Of a DNA stretch of 64,000 bases, positions 62,949-64,000 are shown in pieces. The position numbers and the translations under genes were made by a program. Source of the stretch: Cichorium intybus. Lineage: Eukaryota > Streptophyta > Magnoliopsida > Asterales > Asteraceae. The DNA lies in contig CM042010.1 in the NCBI GenBank assembly GCA_023525715.1, positions 60,329,729 to 60,393,728 on the forward strand. Reading direction: 5' to 3'. Positions within the stretch are counted from its first letter, which is position 1. The number at the start of each line of letters is the position of its first letter. The notes under the pieces were generated by a model. It made no database searches and was not told the origin of the DNA. It worked only from the letters and a program-made list of their open reading frames with translations.

Positions 62949-64000
62949 GATAGTGGCATGGCGGGTTCTATAGTAGATCGATGGTTAGATTTTCCATGAT
63001 TGGTCCTTATCTCCTCCTTGTTGTCCTTATCCTCCGTAGTGGCGCGTTGCACTCTTGGACGCATCGTGATTTTTGACCAAAATGCTCATGAACCCTGAAA
63101 TGCATAAATTTAACCATTAAGTACCATGCTTGGACTTTTCTTGTCCTTAATCAAACTAGAGTTTTTCAGCCATTAAAACCATTACGTTAACATATTCCAA
63201 TACCATTACCGATATCCAAAAATAATAAAAAAACAACTACATAAACTATACCTAGAATCATCTACATATATGTATACATGTCCATTTTAATAGTTAGTGC
63301 CCCAAGTAGATTTCCTTCCCATAAGAAACAAATCTCTAGTGTGCCAACTACTCATTTTTGCATCCCCTATAAATAGACCCTTGAAAAGTCCCGTAGCCTC
63401 AAGATTTAGTGCCAAATTTCAAAGATTACCATTGTACTTCATTAGCTATAAAAACTTTTGCATATATGTCTTTGTTTGATTAATTTGTAATTCTTTTATT
63501 GCATTGCTATTCGTATTGTTTTACATTTCACTTCCAACAGCTTATGCAATCATGAAAATTTTGTGTGAAAAGTACTTATGTTATACTGAGTATTACCAAA
63601 TATATTTAATAATTTACATTCTTATGTACCTTTGAAACTCATAACTTTCTAAGGAACTCTTGATTACAAATTTTTGACTCAAGATTGAACAAATTCTACT
63701 CTTTCAAATTTCATAGGCCACTAAGGGAATTCCAAGACTAACATTTATAGTCCGTGCAACGAACGTTCGAAAAAATCATCCCAAGCTGGTTGGCGTTAGG
63801 TTATTAAGTGTGGAAAATCCTTTACGGATCTACTTATTCGAGATACAAAGGTAATCGATTGAATTCCCCTTCCCAGTCTCAATCTTCTGGTACATTTTCC
63901 TTTTCATTGATATAACATTCAACACCTTATTATTAATTTCTCGAGATTTCCTCCCTTAAGCACATATCATTTATTTTATTGAGGCTCTTGCTCAGTTCAG
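62949..64000. other. Intergenic DNA, possible promoter-like site
   Basis: No gene seen. CCCCTATAAATAGACCC at 63364-63380 holds a TATA box (63368-63375) in a context common in plant LTRs and promoters. An element or gene reaching past the window end may start here. Confidence 0.35.

Overview
The window is nuclear DNA of a flowering plant, probably a eudicot (inference). It is very AT-rich and full of long (TA)n tracts. It is built almost wholly from plant-type mobile elements: Ty1/copia and Ty3/gypsy LTR retrotransposons primed by initiator tRNA-Met, a tRNA-derived SINE, CACTA-, Helitron- and foldback-type DNA elements. I see no intact host gene, no rRNA or functional tRNA gene and no CRISPR. 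The species cannot be named from the sequence.

Layout. 1-3592: AT-rich DNA with alternating purine-pyrimidine stretches, a (TA)n tract at 1148-1288, a (TTA)n tract, and a long foldback element (2114-3168). 3593-8335: a nearly intact copia element on the minus strand (Copia-1) with 203-bp LTRs, one LTR difference, and TSD TACTA; its single reading frame is broken by two stops and one frameshift. 8505-10625: a CACTA-like terminus, a decayed copia integrase fragment and a poly-A tract. 10626-14843: AT-rich DNA with simple repeats. 14849-30972: an older copia element (Copia-2, TSD GTAAA). A young Tekay/Del-like gypsy chromovirus (Gypsy-1, 19280-27882, TSD TATGA) is nested inside its pol gene. 31068-31843: another foldback element. 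33784-34918: the decayed 3' end of a further copia element. 34919-41560: (TA)n tracts carrying a Helitron-like terminus and a 1.7-kb terminal-inverted-repeat element that has captured part of an enolase-superfamily gene. 44631-54701: a Gag-only, pol-less relative of Copia-2 (TR-GAG-like, TSD CAAAC). Its 5' LTR was later hit by a gypsy element now reduced to a solo LTR (45344-47819, TSD AAAAC). 54840-55069: a SINE with a 9-bp TSD. 55326-55649: compound microsatellite. 56440-58290: a decayed copia gag interrupted by LTR-like sequence. 59397-62943: a 3.5-kb gypsy-type solo LTR (TSD CGCGA). 62949-64000: nothing recognised.

How the parts relate. Copia-2 and the Gag-only element share LTR ends, a roughly 1.2-kb untranslated leader and the 3' untranslated region, while their Gag proteins are strongly diverged. 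Both leaders, and the pol-less part of the Gag-only element, carry copies of one hairpin whose loop is constant and whose stem changes by compensatory pairs. This looks like a conserved RNA signal, perhaps for packaging or dimerisation, and is the most promising undescribed feature here. A second set of three tandem hairpins with compensatory stems lies just after the gag of the Gag-only element. Relative age from nesting and LTR differences: Copia-2 is oldest; Gypsy-1, the Gag-only element and Copia-1 are recent.
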